A stretch of DNA of 54,619 nt. It comes from DATHTK01 sp035463295. GTDB lineage: Bacteria; Actinomycetota; Rubrobacteria; Rubrobacterales; Rubrobacteraceae. A model generated the notes under the pieces. That model had not been told where the DNA came from, searched no databases, and saw nothing but the letters and a program-made list of their open reading frames with translations. The translations under genes and the position numbers were made by a program. The stretch lies in NCBI GenBank assembly GCA_035463295.1, contig DATHTK010000076.1, forward strand, positions 1 through 54,619, in the 5' to 3' direction. Each line of letters opens with the position of its first letter. Position 1 is the first letter of the stretch. This document shows, in pieces, positions 40,422-47,911 of the stretch.

Positions 40422-42107
40422 GTGCGCCGCCTGCAGGCAACGCTCGACCGGATAGACCGAAAGGGCTACGGCGCCTACAAGGACCTCGGCGGCTCCTACG
40501 ACCTCGGAGCATTCACCCTTTTTGTCGACCGGGTGCAGCGCGACCCGTTCGCTCCACCCTCCCTCATCCGGCTTCGCACGAAAGAGAACCGCTTCGACCC
40601 CGCCCTCTTCGAGAACCCGGTGCGCCGGGTTGCCTTCGAGGACTTCCTGACCCGGAGCGTCGAGGGGGCTATCAGCAGGGTCGTGCGCGGCAACCGCGGC
40701 TCGGGCGGGAGCGGGCGCGTGGAGATACAGCGCACCTCCCAGGTCGTCGTGCCGCGCACTTCGATGGAAGCAACACCAAACTACGTCGAGGCTCGGATGG
40801 CGGTCGGGTTGCCGGCGCGCGGGCGGACGGTCGACGCCAGGGCCGCCCGCACGGTGCTGCTCGAGGAGCTCCCGGAGGTCGCCCGCCGAGCGCTCACGCC
40901 GCGAGAGGTGGACCTTGGGGGGGCCATGCTCCACGTCGCGACGGTCGAGGACGCGGGCCATCTGCGGCGGCTTCTTCCCTCCCTCGGCCTCGTCGCGTTC
41001 GTGGCCGAAGACTCCGTTCTGCCGCGCGAGAGCGGGGCGAGCGACCGGCCGCTGGGCGGTGGCGCGGTGCCTTTCGTGAGCCCGGCGGAGCTGCGGGTCT
41101 CGGTGGAGCTGCCGAACCGGGGTGAGGTCTCGGGGATGGGGGTCCCGGAGGGGGTTACGCTCGTCGCGGGGGGAGGTTTTCACGGAAAGAGTACATTGCT
41201 CTCGGCGCTCTCCTGGGGAGTCTACGATCACCCGCCGGGGGACGGCCGGGAGTACGTAGTGGCGCGGCCGGACGCGGTCAAGATAAGAGCCGAGGACGGC
41301 CGGAGCGTCGCGGGGGTGGACATATCCGCCATGATCGGGGAGCTCCCCGGCGGAGGGTCGACGCGCGAGTTCTCGACGCCCAACGCCTCCGGCTCGACAT
41401 CGCAGGCGGCGAACATCGCCGAGGCGCTGGAGATCGGAACCTCGCTGCTGCTGGTGGACGAGGACACCAGCGCTACCAACTTCATGGTCCGCGACGAGAG
41501 GATGCGCGAGCTGGTCCGCAAGGAGCCCATCTCCCCGTTTATCGACCTGGTGCGCCCGCTCCACCGCTCTCTAGGCGTCTCGACGGTAGTAGTCGTCGGC
41601 GGGGTGGGCGACTACCTTGACGTGGCGGACCGTGTGATCCTCATGGAGGATTACGCGCCTTCGGACGTCACCCCGCGCGCCCGCGAGGTCGCCTCGGCGT
41701 TCCCGCCCCGCGCTCCACTGGCCGAAGCACCAGTGCGCTCTCCGCAGGGACGGCGCCTCCGGATCTCCTCCATAGACCTCCGGCGCGGACGGCGCGAGCG
41801 CTCTCGCGCCAGGGGGCTCAACACCATGGAGCTCGGCAGGGAGCGCGTGGACCTCTCCTACCTCGAACAGCTCGCCGAGCCCGGCCAGACGGAGGCCATA
41901 GCGCGCCTTATCGGGGGGTTCGTCTCGACCGGCGAGAGCCGCCGGGTGGAGGAAGTCGTCGAGGAGGCGCTCGTCCTCGTCTCGGAGAAAGGTCTCGGCT
42001 CCCTGAGCGACTTCGGGGGGCACCCCGGAGAGATGAGCCTGCCAAGAGCGCAGGAGATTGCAGCCGCCATGAACCGCATCCGCTCGCTCGGTGCAAGCGC
42101 CCTCTGA
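40422..42107 (+). CDS. ABC-class ATPase domain protein (PF09818-like)
   Basis: A 561-residue soluble ATPase. The opening LDRIDRKGYGAYKDLGGSYDL and FVDRVQRDPFAPPSLIRLR are hallmarks of the predicted ABC-class ATPase family (quoted cores RIDRKGYGAYKDL and VQRDPFAPPS). Walker A is GGGFHGKSTLLSAL near 250, Walker B-like LLLVDEDTSATNFM near 343, and an STVVVVGGVGDYLDVADRVI segment follows (core VVVGGVGDYLDVADRV). There is one nucleotide-binding core and no membrane helix, so it is not a transporter. Function in the family is unknown; RNA- or translation-related roles have been suggested by context. Here it is directly downstream of trpS and a winged-helix gene in one tight operon. Confidence 0.9.
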   Translation: MRRLQATLDRIDRKGYGAYKDLGGSYDLGAFTLFVDRVQRDPFAPPSLIRLRTKENRFDPALFENPVRRVAFEDFLTRSVEGAISRVVRGNRGSGGSGRVEIQRTSQVVVPRTSMEATPNYVEARMAVGLPARGRTVDARAARTVLLEELPEVARRALTPREVDLGGAMLHVATVEDAGHLRRLLPSLGLVAFVAEDSVLPRESGASDRPLGGGAVPFVSPAELRVSVELPNRGEVSGMGVPEGVTLVAGGGFHGKSTLLSALSWGVYDHPPGDGREYVVARPDAVKIRAEDGRSVAGVDISAMIGELPGGGSTREFSTPNASGSTSQAANIAEALEIGTSLLLVDEDTSATNFMVRDERMRELVRKEPISPFIDLVRPLHRSLGVSTVVVVGGVGDYLDVADRVILMEDYAPSDVTPRAREVASAFPPRAPLAEAPVRSPQGRRLRISSIDLRRGRRERSRARGLNTMELGRERVDLSYLEQLAEPGQTEAIARLIGGFVSTGESRRVEEVVEEALVLVSEKGLGSLSDFGGHPGEMSLPRAQEIAAAMNRIRSLGASAL

Positions 42108-42177
42108 GAGCCGGAGCGTCTGTAAGAGCCACCCGGCTACTTCGATCCGCGTCTCCGCGGGTTCCGTGTGAGAGGAA

Positions 42178-42213
42178 GGGGTAGACCTCTGCGATTGCGC
42201 AGAGATCTACCCC
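42178..42213 (+). terminator. Hairpin terminator after the ABC-class ATPase gene
   Basis: Arms GGGGTAGA-C-CTCTGCG and CGCAGAG-A-TCTACCCC close over an ATTG loop, giving a 15-bp stem with one internal mismatch. It is 70 bases past the ATPase stop and ahead of the next gene's TATATT box (42243). No long T tract follows. Confidence 0.65.
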
Positions 42214-42282
42214 CGTACCCGCCTCGGAGGGACGATCGCTGTTATATTAGGGTTGCGTTGCGGAGGTGTAGCGGAAGGTTCG

Positions 42283-43053
42283 ATGAAGGATCCTGGCGTC
42301 GAGGGCGCGGAACTAGACAACGATAACCCGCCGTGGTTCAGGGCGCGGGCGGTTGCCGTGCATCTGTACACGGCGAGCGGGGCTGTGCTGGCGCTCTTGA
42401 TCCTGATCGCCGCCTTTCAGGGCGAGGCGGTAAAGGCGCTGTGGCTGATGCTCGCGGCGCTCGTCGTGGACAGCACCGACGGGCTGCTGGCCCGCCGCTT
42501 CCGGGTGAGCGAGGCCCTGCCTTTCTTCGACGGGGCTCTCCTGGACAACATCGTGGACTACATGACCTACGTCTTCGCCCCGATGGTGCTCCTCTGGAGC
42601 GTGGGTTACCTGCCAGAGGGGAACATCGGCGTCGTCGTTGCCGCGCTGCCGCTGCTCGCGTCGAGCTATCAGTTCTGCCGGGTGGACGCCAAGACCGACG
42701 ACCACTTCTTCCTCGGCTTCCCCAGCTACTTCAACGTGCTCGCCTTCTACGCCATCGTTTTCGAGCCGCATCCCACCCTCCTGGCGGCCGTCATCGTCGT
42801 CTGCTCCGTGCTCGTCTTCGTCCCGATCCGCTACGTCTACCCGACGCGCACCGTCGCCTTCCGCAAGCTCTCCCTCACGCTCACCGCGCTCTGGCTCGTC
42901 AGCTACGCGGCGATCCTGCTCGAGATGCCCGAGCCTGACCGCCTGATCCTGGGCTTCTCCATCCTCTATCTCTTCTACTACTTCGGCCTCAGCCTCTACC
43001 TCTCCGGCAAGTTGCTGGAGGCCCGCCTGGAACAGCGGGAGACCGAAGCCTAG
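42283..43053 (+). CDS. pcs: CDP-alcohol phosphatidyltransferase, phosphatidylcholine-synthase type
   Basis: Membrane enzyme of 256 residues with about eight helices. The CDP-alcohol motif reads VDSTDGLLARRFRVSEALP then FFDGALLDNIVDYMTYVFAP: Asp-x2-Asp-Gly-x2-Ala-Arg, then Gly-x3-Asp-x3-Asp. The spacing between the Arg and Gly is longer than in PgsA/PssA, as in phosphatidylcholine synthase, and FDGALLD and VDYxTYV are shared with Pcs. Pcs condenses CDP-diacylglycerol with choline. ATG 42283 has GGAAGG upstream. The assignment to Pcs rather than another transferase is from memory of motifs, so moderate. Confidence 0.8.
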   Translation: MKDPGVEGAELDNDNPPWFRARAVAVHLYTASGAVLALLILIAAFQGEAVKALWLMLAALVVDSTDGLLARRFRVSEALPFFDGALLDNIVDYMTYVFAPMVLLWSVGYLPEGNIGVVVAALPLLASSYQFCRVDAKTDDHFFLGFPSYFNVLAFYAIVFEPHPTLLAAVIVVCSVLVFVPIRYVYPTRTVAFRKLSLTLTALWLVSYAAILLEMPEPDRLILGFSILYLFYYFGLSLYLSGKLLEARLEQRETEA

Positions 43054-43264
43054 AGAGAGTCCCCGCCACGAACAAGATACGCACCTGATAGCGGGGGATT
43101 GGCCTGCTCGCAGGTCAGATCTCGAATCTCCTCACGCCCGAAAGTCCGAGACGCAATCCGGAGCCGGATCTCCGTCGTATGTATAACCGCAGGGTGCGGG
43201 AAGGGAAGCAGGTCCCTTTCCCCGAGGGAACAGAGGGAATGAGCAGTAAAGGAGGAATCCGTCT

Positions 43265-43744
43265 ATGAGGCGATTACTGTATCTGGCCGTGCTCACGTTG
43301 GGAGCCCTGGTTGTTTTGGCCCCCGTCGCCTGGGCGCAGGACCAGGAGGTTACGGTGGGCATGGACGACAACTTCTTCGAGCCGGCCAACATCACGGTGG
43401 AGCCGGGGACCACGGTGACGTGGGTTCAGAACGGGAGTAATCCACACACCACAACTTCTTACGACGGGCTATGGGACTCGGGTATGATCGAGGGAGGTTC
43501 TGGGGGCTCTTTCTCTTTCACCTTCGACGAACCCGGGACGTATGACTACTTCTGCATACCCCACGAGGCCCAGGGTATGGTGGGCAGCGTCACCGTCGCC
43601 GGCGGAGCAGCCGCAGACGATGCCGCGCGGCAGGAGACGATGCCCGACACCGGTGGACCCGCTCTAGTCTCGCCTGTGGCCTTGACGCTCTTGATCTCTG
43701 GCATCGCGGGGCTTGTCTTCTTGCGGCGGCACCGCCTTTCGTAA
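43265..43744 (+). CDS. Exported cupredoxin with sortase-like MPDTG tail
   Basis: A 159-residue blue-copper-type protein. Signal peptide MRRLLYLAVLTLGALVVLAPVAWAQD is cleaved after AWA (core LAVLTLGALVVLAPVAWA). The copper site is intact: His in SNPHTTTSYD, then Cys, His and Met in YFCIPHEAQGMVG. The C-terminus carries MPDTGGPALVSPVALTLLISGIAGLVFLRRHRLS, that is an MPDTG pentapeptide, a hydrophobic helix and a basic tail, the arrangement of an LPXTG sorting signal with Leu replaced by Met. The protein is therefore either sortase-linked to the wall or simply membrane-anchored. AAAGGAGGAAT precedes the ATG. No sortase gene lies in the window. It may carry electrons or copper at the surface. Confidence 0.87.
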   Translation: MRRLLYLAVLTLGALVVLAPVAWAQDQEVTVGMDDNFFEPANITVEPGTTVTWVQNGSNPHTTTSYDGLWDSGMIEGGSGGSFSFTFDEPGTYDYFCIPHEAQGMVGSVTVAGGAAADDAARQETMPDTGGPALVSPVALTLLISGIAGLVFLRRHRLS

Positions 43745-43787
43745 GCCAGAGGGTAAAGCCTGTGTCCCCTTTTTTCCTTCCCGGCGG

Positions 43788-43826
43788 ACCGGAATCCCTA
43801 CCGGGGTTCCGGTCGTCTTGTCTTCA
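43788..43826 (+). terminator. Intrinsic terminator after the cupredoxin gene
   Basis: ACCGGAATCCC and GGGGTTCCGGT arms with a TACC loop give an 11-bp stem (one G-T pair), followed by the pyrimidine-rich CGTCTTGTCTTC. It lies 43 bases after the stop. Confidence 0.75.
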
Positions 43827-43978
43827 ACGCAGTGTTCTAACCCTGAATCTCCACTTTATAGCGGCGTAGCTAAACCAGAACCTCCTTTTACTTGAAGCAA
43901 GTTCACATTGCGACAAGCTCCCCGATGTGCGAAGTTGCTCTCGCCCGCACAACGCTAAAGAGGCAAGGGGGTTGGCGC

Positions 43979-44305
43979 GTGGGTAGTTCTACGGAAAGGG
44001 TCATCCTCGTCTGCGAACAGTGTGCAGAGAGGACTGTGCTCGGAGGTCCGCTCTGGGTGTGGCGCTCGGGGAGAACTTTCTTCGAGTGCGAGTGCGGAAA
44101 CCTACTCACCCTCGCTGATCGTCTCGACAAACCCGGTCCAGGTACTGAGGTGGGCTCCGTGGCCAGCGCTACGAATGCCGCAACATCGGCCCCCTCAACG
44201 CTGTACGTGACGGCCGAAGGCATCATGTCGGTCATAGCGGCAGTGGGGTTACTGGTGGCGCTGGCTGCCTGCGCTGTGGGCTACTATCTAGCGGCATCGG
44301 TGTAG
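43979..44305 (+). CDS. Zinc-ribbon-like single-pass membrane protein
   Basis: A 108-residue protein. Two cysteine pairs, VCEQCAERT and FECECGNLL, are 30 residues apart and suggest a zinc ribbon (four Cys). A linker rich in Ser, Thr and Ala leads to a C-terminal membrane helix (IMSVIAAVGLLVALAACAVGYYLAA). The domain would face the cytosol if the helix is a signal anchor with C-out topology, or be exported otherwise. GTG 43979 follows AAGGGGG at a good distance; the frame is open 29 codons further up from 43892. I do not recognise a family. Lower GC than neighbours suggests a recent or poorly conserved gene. Confidence 0.6.
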   Translation: MGSSTERVILVCEQCAERTVLGGPLWVWRSGRTFFECECGNLLTLADRLDKPGPGTEVGSVASATNAATSAPSTLYVTAEGIMSVIAAVGLLVALAACAVGYYLAASV

Positions 44306-44319
44306 AGACAGTACGGGCA

Positions 44320-44446
44320 GAGATGCGCAACCCCGACTGGGACGCCGCGTAGAACATAGCCCGCGACCAGGCGAATCTGACGGTGCACCGCCTGGAGGAC
44401 GCCCATGGCAGTACACGGGGGCGTTATGCTCATGGAGCGGTGTAAT
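44320..44446 (+). pseudogene. Possible decayed coding stretch
   Basis: From ATG 44320 the frame reads MRNPDWDAA, an in-frame TAG, then NIARDQANLTVHRLEDAHGS and further residues to a TAA. The amphipathic, gene-like residue pattern on both sides of the stop suggests a small gene that has decayed, but no family can be named. Confidence 0.25.
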
Positions 44447-44477
44447 CACCCTCGGATGACTTGAGGAGGGTACGCGG

Positions 44478-45308
44478 ATGGGAGCGTTGGACCCCTATCG
44501 GATAACTGACGAACTAGAGGATGCACTCCTCGATGTCATGGTCTCACGGCTTGAAGCCCGGGGAAACCACTGGTTCTTCCAGAGCGTGTTGCGGGAGTAC
44601 TTGCACGCGATGGATATCGATTCAGCGGCTACTGTTCTCGATATTGGTTGCGGAACAGGAGTCGCGGCACGTACGATTGCTCGTCGAGCCACTTTCTCGG
44701 GCCGGGTTAGGGGGATAGACATCAGTCCTTACCTGGTGAACGCTGCGGAGCGCCTGGCGGACGAAGAAGGTCTGGGCGAGCGGGTCGAGTTCCGCTCCGG
44801 GGATACGCGAGCCCTCGATGTTCCCGATGGACGATTCGATGCTGTGGTAGCGCACACACTCGTGAGCCACGTTGAAGAGCCGCTGGCGGTGATCGAGGAG
44901 GCAGCCCGAGTCGTCAAGCCAGGCGGACTTATCTGCATCTTTGACGGAGACTACGCGTCGATGACGTTTGCCCTGGACGATCCGGTACAGAGCAAGAGGT
45001 ACGACGAATCCCTGATCAATGCTGTCGTGACAAGTCCTCGGGTCATGCGACAGATGCCGCGCCTTATTCAACGAGCTGGCCTGGAGATGATCCAGACGTT
45101 CGCCTACATAATGGCGGAGGTGGGAGAGGGCGACTTCTGGCTTTCCGGAATCGATTCGTTCGAGAGACTCGCGCCGAGGTCGGGGGCTATGACCGAGGAA
45201 GAGGCCACCAGCTGGGCTCGCGCGTTGCACAGAGCCTCCGACTTCGGCGTATTTTTCGGCGCGAGCAATTTCTATACCTATATTGCAAGACGACCTGCGA
45301 ATCCCTAA
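44478..45308 (+). CDS. Class I SAM-dependent methyltransferase
   Basis: A 276-residue methyltransferase. Motif I is TVLDIGCGTGVAARTIAR near residue 52, the acidic loop is VRGIDISPYLVNAAERLA near 78, and the post-I region FDAVVAHTLVSHVEEP is clear. GGLICIFDGDYASMTF near 155 corresponds to motif III. The length and the sequence near the C-terminus (FFGASNFYTYIARRP) suggest the UbiE/Methyltransf_25 group acting on a small molecule; the acceptor is not known. TTGAGGAGGG precedes ATG 44478. It converges with the SnoaL-like gene, with a one-base gap between stops. Confidence 0.9.
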   Translation: MGALDPYRITDELEDALLDVMVSRLEARGNHWFFQSVLREYLHAMDIDSAATVLDIGCGTGVAARTIARRATFSGRVRGIDISPYLVNAAERLADEEGLGERVEFRSGDTRALDVPDGRFDAVVAHTLVSHVEEPLAVIEEAARVVKPGGLICIFDGDYASMTFALDDPVQSKRYDESLINAVVTSPRVMRQMPRLIQRAGLEMIQTFAYIMAEVGEGDFWLSGIDSFERLAPRSGAMTEEEATSWARALHRASDFGVFFGASNFYTYIARRPANP

Positions 45309-45309
45309 C

Positions 45310-45717
45310 CTAGGGTTCCATCTGCTCGACCCACTGCGTCCGCCACTCCGGCGCCTCGAACGGCTCGGCGTAGTAGCGAGTGTCCCGCCACATCTTGCCG
45401 TCGCGCAGCTCGATGATGAGCACGGGTGTGTAGATCTGCCCACCGTAGTCGGAGACCAGCTCAACTACCCACAACCCGTCGCGCACAAGCACGCGGCGTA
45501 GCTCCATGGTGGGGGGGTTGGGGTAGGCCTCCTGGAACTCCCGCATCTTCTGCCGGCCTCGGATGCGCTCCCCTGACTGGGGCATCTCCATGATGTAGTC
45601 CTCATGGCGGATCTGGTACTCTTCCTCGGGGCTCAACTTGGGCAGCAGTTCGGTGAGGAAGTGTCGCACCTCCTGCTCGTCCATCTCCTCGAGGTTGGGC
45701 ACCCGCTGCTCGTCCAT
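45310..45717 (-). CDS. SnoaL-like (NTF2 fold) protein
   Basis: A 135-residue protein with the NTF2-like pattern. RHFLTELLPKLSPEEEYQIRHEDYIMEMPQSGERIRGRQKMREFQEAYP fits the SnoaL helix-strand opening (core: YIMEMPQSGERIRGRQ), followed by strands VRDGLWVVELVSDYG and VLIIELRDGKMWRDTRYYAEPFEAPEWR (core IELRDGKMWRDTRYYAEPF). The fold hosts ketosteroid isomerases, polyketide cyclases and limonene epoxide hydrolases as well as non-enzymes. GAAGGAGAAACG precedes ATG 45717; a 13-residue N-terminal extension is possible. Function is unassigned. Confidence 0.85.
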   Translation of the reverse strand: MDEQRVPNLEEMDEQEVRHFLTELLPKLSPEEEYQIRHEDYIMEMPQSGERIRGRQKMREFQEAYPNPPTMELRRVLVRDGLWVVELVSDYGGQIYTPVLIIELRDGKMWRDTRYYAEPFEAPEWRTQWVEQMEP

Positions 45718-45756
45718 CTTCGTTTCTCCTTCCGCACTCACAAGCTCTCTCGGCAC

Positions 45757-46190
45757 CTACTTGCCGCCATGTTGCCAACCTGCGAAGCCTAGCGCAGCGG
45801 AAGAGGCGTTATTCACCCGGGCTCGTAGAAGGCTAGTGTTCTCAGACGTTCGAAGGATAGGAGAGAACTGGGGCTAACGAACATCATCCCCGTCCCATAC
45901 TCCTGGCTGGTTTCATCTAATGCCTAACGACCCAGCGAGTGCCTAGCGCACCTGGATCGCCATCCCGCGCATCCTCTCTCCTTCCTCGCTCCGGGAGCTA
46001 GATCGGGGCTCCTTCGATCTACCCACGCCCCGTACATTACAAGCGGTGCGAGACCGGCGCATCCCCAGACCGCTATCTTTCTGTCCCAATTCACCCAAAT
46101 GAGTAGTAGGGTTGTTCTCTGAGGGTGGCGCCGGGATACGTCCGAGGGATATGATGCCCTCGTTGCGTGATCTCGAGGGAAGGAGAGAAC
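45757..46190. other. Intergenic region
   Basis: About 430 bases with no convincing gene on either strand; short antisense frames lack gene-like patterns. TATGAT at 46150-46155 could be the -10 of the phasin-like gene. Nothing else is seen. Confidence 0.45.
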
Positions 46191-46799
46191 ATGGTCGACA
46201 GAGGAAGTGCACAAGACCTGAACGAGGCGGCCACCCGCTTCGCCGAGACCCTTGCCGACTCGTTCAGGTTAGTCTACGGGCAGGCCTCGGAGTCTGCCGA
46301 GCGCCAGCAACAACGCGCCCAGGAGTTCTCAGAGCTTGTGACAAGCAACCTCAGGGAGCAGACCGAGGCCGGCCGCGCAAACGCCCAACGACTCTCCGAG
46401 CAAGCCAGCAGGCAGCAGGAGGCCGGGCAGGCGCTCGCGAGAGAGTCCGTCGAAGCCTACACAGAGTTCCTGAACGATGCCTTCTCCCGCTACCGGGCGA
46501 GCACCGAGCAGGCTGGCCAGAGTGCCCAGGAGGGAGTGCGCACCCTCTCAGAGACAACCACAGGATTACTGGGTACAGCTACCGGGGCGCTCGGCGCCAC
46601 GGTCGAGGGCGCCGAGCGGGCTGCAGAGGCGGTCGTATTCCCCATAGAGGGCTACGACGAGATGAACGTGGAGGAGATCTCCAAACGCCTCGATGACCTC
46701 TCCGTGGAGGAGCTGCAGCTGGTCCGCGATTACGAGGAGCTCAACAAGAGGCGCGAGACGCTCCTGGAGACGATGGATCGCAAGATAAGGGCTGCCTGA
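46191..46799 (+). CDS. Phasin-like coiled-coil protein
   Basis: A 202-residue soluble protein, mostly long amphipathic helix. The first 140 residues are Gln/Glu/Ala/Ser-rich heptads (RFAETLADSFRLVYGQASES, QEAGQALARESVEAYTEF), typical of phasins and related surface-coat helices. A Gly/Thr hinge (GLLGTATGALGATVEGAERA) and a proline break lead to a different C-terminal module, EGYDEMNVEEISKRLDDLSVEELQLVRDYEELNKRRETLLETMDRKI (core VEEISKRLDDLSVEELQLVRDYE), which resembles a helical hairpin seen in actinobacterial proteins with similar tails. GAGGGAAGGAGAG precedes ATG 46191. It may coat a granule or bind membranes; this is inference. Confidence 0.7.
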   Translation: MVDRGSAQDLNEAATRFAETLADSFRLVYGQASESAERQQQRAQEFSELVTSNLREQTEAGRANAQRLSEQASRQQEAGQALARESVEAYTEFLNDAFSRYRASTEQAGQSAQEGVRTLSETTTGLLGTATGALGATVEGAERAAEAVVFPIEGYDEMNVEEISKRLDDLSVEELQLVRDYEELNKRRETLLETMDRKIRAA

Positions 46800-46816
46800 G
46801 AGGAGCCCTACGACAA

Positions 46817-46844
46817 GAGGGCCGGAGCGTTTGCCCCGGCCCTC
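46817..46844 (+). terminator. Hairpin terminator after the phasin-like gene
   Basis: Perfect 9-bp arms GAGGGCCGG and CCGGCCCTC with a ten-base loop, 18 bases after the stop and followed by a mixed pyrimidine stretch. Confidence 0.65.
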
Positions 46845-46942
46845 ACGCTTGCCTCTTATCCACCCAACCGCGTGGAAGGCGGGTGCTCGGAACTCCGCAT
46901 GTTTCGAGGCACGGCGCTTGCGGCGCGCGGCGTCCGTGGTCC

Positions 46943-47377
46943 TCAGGACGGGGGAAGCCCAGCCGCGATCATCCCGCGTGTGGCGAGGTAGATCATCAAC
47001 AGGCTGAACACCAGCGCTGGTAAGGCGCTTTGGAGGAAGCGGCGCAGGCCGCCTTCCCCGCGCACCGACTGCCAGGTGTGAAGGAGCGCCCCCTGAAAGA
47101 GGTACAGCCCGTAGCCGAAGACCACCGCGACCTGCGCCCCGACCGGCCATCCGCCGAAGTAGGCCAAGAACGCTACCAAGGCGAAGGCGAGGTTGGCGAA
47201 CCCCACCTCGTACTGGAACTCCGGCCTACCCGACTCCCAACCGAGGCGCTTGGCGTCGCTCTCGTGGAAGACGAAGTGCCTCAAGAAGGCCAACAGCCCG
47301 ACGAGGCCGACGGCGGTGAGCGTGGCGACCCCTATGGCGGAGGCGGCGTCCGGCAAGCGCGAGAGCCCCACCCCCAA
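46943..47377 (-). CDS. DUF6790-like membrane protein, N-terminus uncertain
   Basis: Four-helix membrane protein, 144 residues from a TTG at 47377. Visible helices: IGVATLTAVGLVGLLAFLRHFVF, VGFANLAFALVAFLAYFGGW, VAVVFGYGLYLFQGALLHTW and LPALVFSLLMIYLATRGMI. The middle FHESDAKRLGWESGRPEFQYEVGFANLA (core FHESDAKRLGW) looks like the DUF6790 family. The same frame continues upstream as AWVLHIIELVAGILGLGVG, another helix, but is closed by TGA just before a start-like GGTGGTG with GGAGAGAGG ahead of it. A one-base frame change there would restore a natural start, so the gene may be frameshifted or the start misjudged. Function is unknown. Confidence 0.65.
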   Translation of the reverse strand: MGVGLSRLPDAASAIGVATLTAVGLVGLLAFLRHFVFHESDAKRLGWESGRPEFQYEVGFANLAFALVAFLAYFGGWPVGAQVAVVFGYGLYLFQGALLHTWQSVRGEGGLRRFLQSALPALVFSLLMIYLATRGMIAAGLPPS

Positions 47378-47547
47378 CCCGAGGATGCCCGCGACCAGTT
47401 CTATTATGTGCAGAACCCACGCGATCTCTTCGCCTCACCACCCTCTCTCCGGCGCCTGCGACGGGCGTCGTGTCTTGGGATTCACGCGTCCGCTAGCGCG
47501 CCGCCCACGAGCCACGCCACCGAGGCCGTTCCGAAACAATCGAACAG

Positions 47548-47787
47548 CTACTGGATATCGCTATCCGGAGGCGCGATCCGGAGATCTCGGGAGCGTTCAA
47601 CGCGCGCTACGCCCTCGACCTCACCAAGCCCCTCTACCTTCTCGGAGTCGACGGAACCGGTCACCACCCCGATATCCTCCAGCTCCTGATCAACGTTGAG
47701 ACCCGAATCCTTCAGACGCCGCACAACCCCAGAGAACCGATCCATGCTAGAGTCCGCAACGGAGACCGACACGTTCACCTCAGCCAT
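47548..47787 (-). CDS. Small subtilase-propeptide/inhibitor-like protein
   Basis: A 79-residue protein: EVNVSVSVADSSMDRFSGVVRRLKDSGLNV then EDIGVVTGSVDSEKVEGLGEVEGV and ARVERSRDLRIAPPDSDIQ. The alternation strand-helix-strand-strand-helix-strand is that of the I9/propeptide ferredoxin-like fold, which acts as inhibitor and folding chaperone of subtilisin-type proteases. It lies 124 bases downstream of the S8 protease on the same strand. The C-terminal PPDSDIQ could insert into the protease active site as other propeptide C-termini do. Similar short proteins have been mislabelled as ketohydroxyglutarate aldolase in databases. ATG 47787 follows GAAGGTGGCAGG. An inhibitory role is inference. Confidence 0.7.
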   Translation of the reverse strand: MAEVNVSVSVADSSMDRFSGVVRRLKDSGLNVDQELEDIGVVTGSVDSEKVEGLGEVEGVARVERSRDLRIAPPDSDIQ

Positions 47788-47911
47788 CCTGCCACCTTCT
47801 ACGGTCAATGGTACCAGCGCCCGTTATACACTTTCATGACCGCGATAGCGAGGCTCCCTGGGAAGTCAGGCAGGAGCGTCCCTACCCTATGAGTGCTGGC
47901 GGTAGATATGC

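Noticed and set aside
47226..47441. GTG-started minus-strand frame overlapping the DUF6790-like gene
   Set aside because: Arg/Gly-rich translation without membrane helices; only its ribosome site and start may belong to the frameshifted membrane-protein gene.
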